A stretch of 64,000 bases of DNA. Origin: Hydractinia symbiolongicarpus (taxonomy: Eukaryota > Cnidaria > Hydrozoa > Anthoathecata > Hydractiniidae). Positions within the stretch are counted from its first letter, which is position 1, and every line of letters begins with the position of its first letter. Under the pieces are notes generated by a model. It was not told where the DNA came from, ran no database searches, and saw only the letters and a program-made list of their open reading frames with translations. This document shows positions 61,914-64,000 of this stretch, one piece after another. The translations under genes and the position numbers were made by a program. The stretch is from contig NC_079880.1 in assembly GCF_029227915.1 (NCBI RefSeq), forward strand, positions 16,202,001 to 16,266,000, read 5' to 3'.

Positions 61914-64000
61914 CTCTCAATACACTAGAACGTCCTAAGTTGTTATTCCTGGTTCCATGGCTTTACAACGCCGTAAACCACATGCACACGCCATGAAAAG
62001 GCTATAATACGGCCTTTTGACGCTTATTAAATGCCATACACGTACATCGCGTGGTTCTGCGTCACTGCACAGGTTACCATTGGTCTAGTCCTTCCACTGT
62101 CAATGCACTACGACGTCCTAAGTTGTTTTCTCTGGCTCCATCGCTTTGGAACGCCGTCAACTACATGCACACGCCATTCAAAAGTAATAATACCGCCTTT
62201 GCCGCCTATTAAAGTCCTTACACGTAAATCACGTTGGTCTGCGTGCCTGTGCAGGTTACCATTGGTCTAGTCTTTTCACTCTCAATACACGAGAGCGTCC
62301 TAAGTTGTTTTTCCTGGTTCCATGGCTTTACAACGCCGTAAACCACATGCACACGCCATGAAAAGGCTATAATAGGTCCTTTTGACGCCTATTAAATGCC
62401 TTACACGTAAATTGCGTGGTTCTGCGTGCCTGCGCAGGTTACCATTGGTCTAGTCCTTCCACTCTCAATACACTACGACGTCCTAAGTTATTTTCCCTGG
62501 CTCCATGGCTTTGGAACGCCGTCAATTACATGCAAACACGTCTAAAAGCTGCAATACGGCCTATTGCCGCCCATTAAATGCCTTACACGTAATCGTGTGG
62601 TTTCGCGTGCCTGCGCAGGTTACCATTGGTCTAGTCCTTCCACCCTCAATACACTAGAACGTCCTAAGTTGTTATTCCTGGTTCCATGGCTTCAGAACGC
62701 CGTAATCCACATGCACAAGCCATGAAAAGGCTATAATACGGCCTTTTAAGGCCTATCAAAGGCCTTACACTTAAATTACGTGGTTCCACGCTTCCAAGCT
62801 TGTTCTCATTGGTCCAGTTCTTCCACTCTCAATACACTACGCCGTCCTAAGTTGGTTTCCTGGTTCCATGGCTTTACAACGGCGTAAACCACATGCACAC
62901 GCCATGAAAAGGCTATAATACGGCCTTTTGACGCCTATTAAATGCCTTACACGTAAATCACAGGGTTCCACGCGTCCAAGCTTGTTACCATTGGTCTAGT
63001 TCTTCCACTCTCAATACACTACGCCGTCCTAAGTTGTTTTCCCTGGCTCCATGGCTTTACAACGCCGTAATCCACATGCACACGCCATGAAAAGGCTATA
63101 ATACAGCCTCTGGACGCCTAATAAAGGTAAATCACGTGGTTCCACGCGTCCAAGCTTGCTACCATTGTTCTAGTTCTTCCACTCTCAATACACTACGCCG
63201 TCCTAAGTTGTTTTTCCTGGTTCCATGGCTTTACAACGGCGTAAACCACATGCACACGCCATGAAAAGGCTATAATACGGCCTTTTGACGCCTATTAAAT
63301 GCCTTACACGTAAATTGCGTGGTTCTGCGTGCCTGCGCAGGTTACCATTGGTCTAGTCCTTCCACTCTCAATACACTACGACGTCCTAAGTTATTTTCCC
63401 TGGCTCCATGGCTTTGGAACGCCGTCAATTACATGCAAACACGTCTAAAAGCTGCAATACGGCCTATTGCCGCCCATTAAATGCCTTACACGTAATCGTG
63501 TGGTTTTGCGTGCCTGCGCAGGTTACCATTGGTCTAGTCCTTCCACCCTCAATACAATAGAACGTCCTAAGTTGTTATTCCTGGTTCCATGGCTTCAGAA
63601 CGCCGTAATCCACATGCACATGCCATGAAAAGGCTATAATACGGCCATTTGCCGCCTATTAAAGGCCTTACACGTAAATCGCGTGGTTCCGCGTGACTGC
63701 GCAGGTTACTATTGGTCTAGTTCTTCCACTCTCAATGCACTAGGACGTCCTAAGTTGTTTTCCCTGGCTCCATGTCTTTACAACGCCGTAAAACACATGC
63801 ACACGCCATGAAAAGGCTATAATACAGCCTCTGGACGCCTAATAAAGGTAAATCACGTGGTTCCACGCGTCCAAGCTTGTTACCATTGTTCTAGTTCTTC
63901 CACTCTCAATACACTACGCCGTCCTAAGTTGTTTTTCCTGGTTCCATGGCTTTACAACGCCGTAAACCACATGCACACGCCATGAAAAGGCTATAATACG
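61914..64000 (+). repeat. 1,634-bp tandem duplication, copy 2, and array to window end
   Basis: Homology to copy 1 runs at offset 1,634 to about 62740, where one C monomer is missing and the offset falls to 1,451. Against 54044 onward the offset is 7,988 and then 7,805, again a 183-bp step. From 62771 to 64000 the order H, A, 9-bp-deleted A, G/F, B, C matches the 1,260-bp unit. The window ends inside an A monomer, and the array continues. Confidence 0.82.
62738..62746. other. Second single-monomer deletion junction
   Basis: GGCTATAATACGG of a B-headed monomer is joined directly to CCTTTTAAGGCC, which elsewhere ends the following C monomer (61291; 54937). Two independent comparisons (61.1 kb and 54.75 kb) both give a loss of exactly 183 bp. 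Confidence 0.87.

Larger units (their letters stand above)
1..64000 (+). repeat. Tandem satellite DNA array, 182-183 bp monomer, head-to-tail
   Basis: The landmark CATTGGTCTAG or a close variant recurs every 182-183 bp from the first to the last base; the first monomer starts are 1, 184, 366, 549, 732, 915, 1098, 1281, 1463 and 1646. All monomers read in the same direction. No unique spacer, transposon or inversion was seen. The length lies in the range common for centromeric satellites and close to a nucleosome repeat. The array runs off both window ends, so its true size is unknown. The family is not one I recognise. The role as centromeric or other constitutive heterochromatin is inferred from architecture only. 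The plus strand is arbitrary. Confidence 0.97.

Noticed and set aside
1-64000. CENP-B box (TTCG, four bases, A, two bases, CGGG)
   Set aside because: Read on both strands of the monomer types; TTCG and CGGG never have the required spacing in the variants examined.
1-64000. CRISPR array
   Set aside because: The repeats are 183 bp with no short repeat plus unique spacer structure; all sequence between conserved segments is itself repeated.
1-64000. Ribosomal DNA spacer or telomere repeat
   Set aside because: No rRNA gene, no short telomeric hexamer or heptamer run, and no unit larger than the satellite blocks containing unrelated sequence.

Overview
The 64 kb window is one uninterrupted tandem satellite DNA array, about 350 monomers of 182-183 bp (some 173-174 bp). 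Every monomer I read runs head-to-tail in the same orientation. I find no convincing protein gene, RNA gene, transposon, CRISPR array or unique-sequence island. The organism is a eukaryote, and this is most likely centromeric, pericentromeric or subtelomeric heterochromatin. I do not recognise the satellite family and cannot name the lineage. The first monomer is 46% GC, holds 11 CpG in 183 bp (observed/expected about 1.2 by hand count), and has a marked strand bias (53 C, 31 G on +). Undepleted CpG weakly favours a genome with little methylation-driven CpG decay.

Monomer layout, numbered from position 1: head (1-30), which defines the subfamily; core (about 34-60), containing CATTGGTCTAG; middle (70-100), with CGTCCTAAGTTGTT and a CCATGG site; ACATGCACACGCC (120-132); tail (140-183), with GGCTATAATACGGCC. 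By head and body I distinguish types A (CACGTGGTTCCACGCGTCCAAGCTTG head), B (182 bp, CCTGCGCAGG head), C (TAGGACGTCCTA), D (182 bp, CATAGCTTTGG or CATCGCTTTGG body), E (CACGAGAGCG), F (AAGTTAGAC head), G (AAATTGCG head), H (AAATTACGTGG head, TTGGTTTCC), I (AAATTACGTCG head) and J (AAATCAGGTGG head).

Regions: 1-12796 is a homogenised A/B domain with higher-order units of 16, 21, 16 and about 17 monomers. 12797-22256 is a mixed domain where types C to J first appear. 22257-27698 is a 15-monomer (2,721 bp) tandem duplication. 27699-39433 contains dispersed block copies and a 1,086 bp unit repeated about 2.6 times. 39434-56528 is a segmental duplication of about 8.3-8.7 kb in direct tandem, itself altered by nested 1,260 bp and 1,644 bp amplifications and a single-monomer deletion. 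56529-64000 holds further partial copies and a 1,634 bp duplication.

Nothing here acts as a gene set. The likely roles are structural: nucleosome phasing, heterochromatin, and possibly binding of a sequence-specific protein to the dyad-rich head. The best lead is that the monomer head carries one of two different palindromic boxes at nearly the same position in the two main monomer classes, an arrangement reminiscent of the alternative boxes of primate alpha satellite. Coordinates of block boundaries are hand-aligned and usually good to within about 20 bp where exact offsets are quoted.
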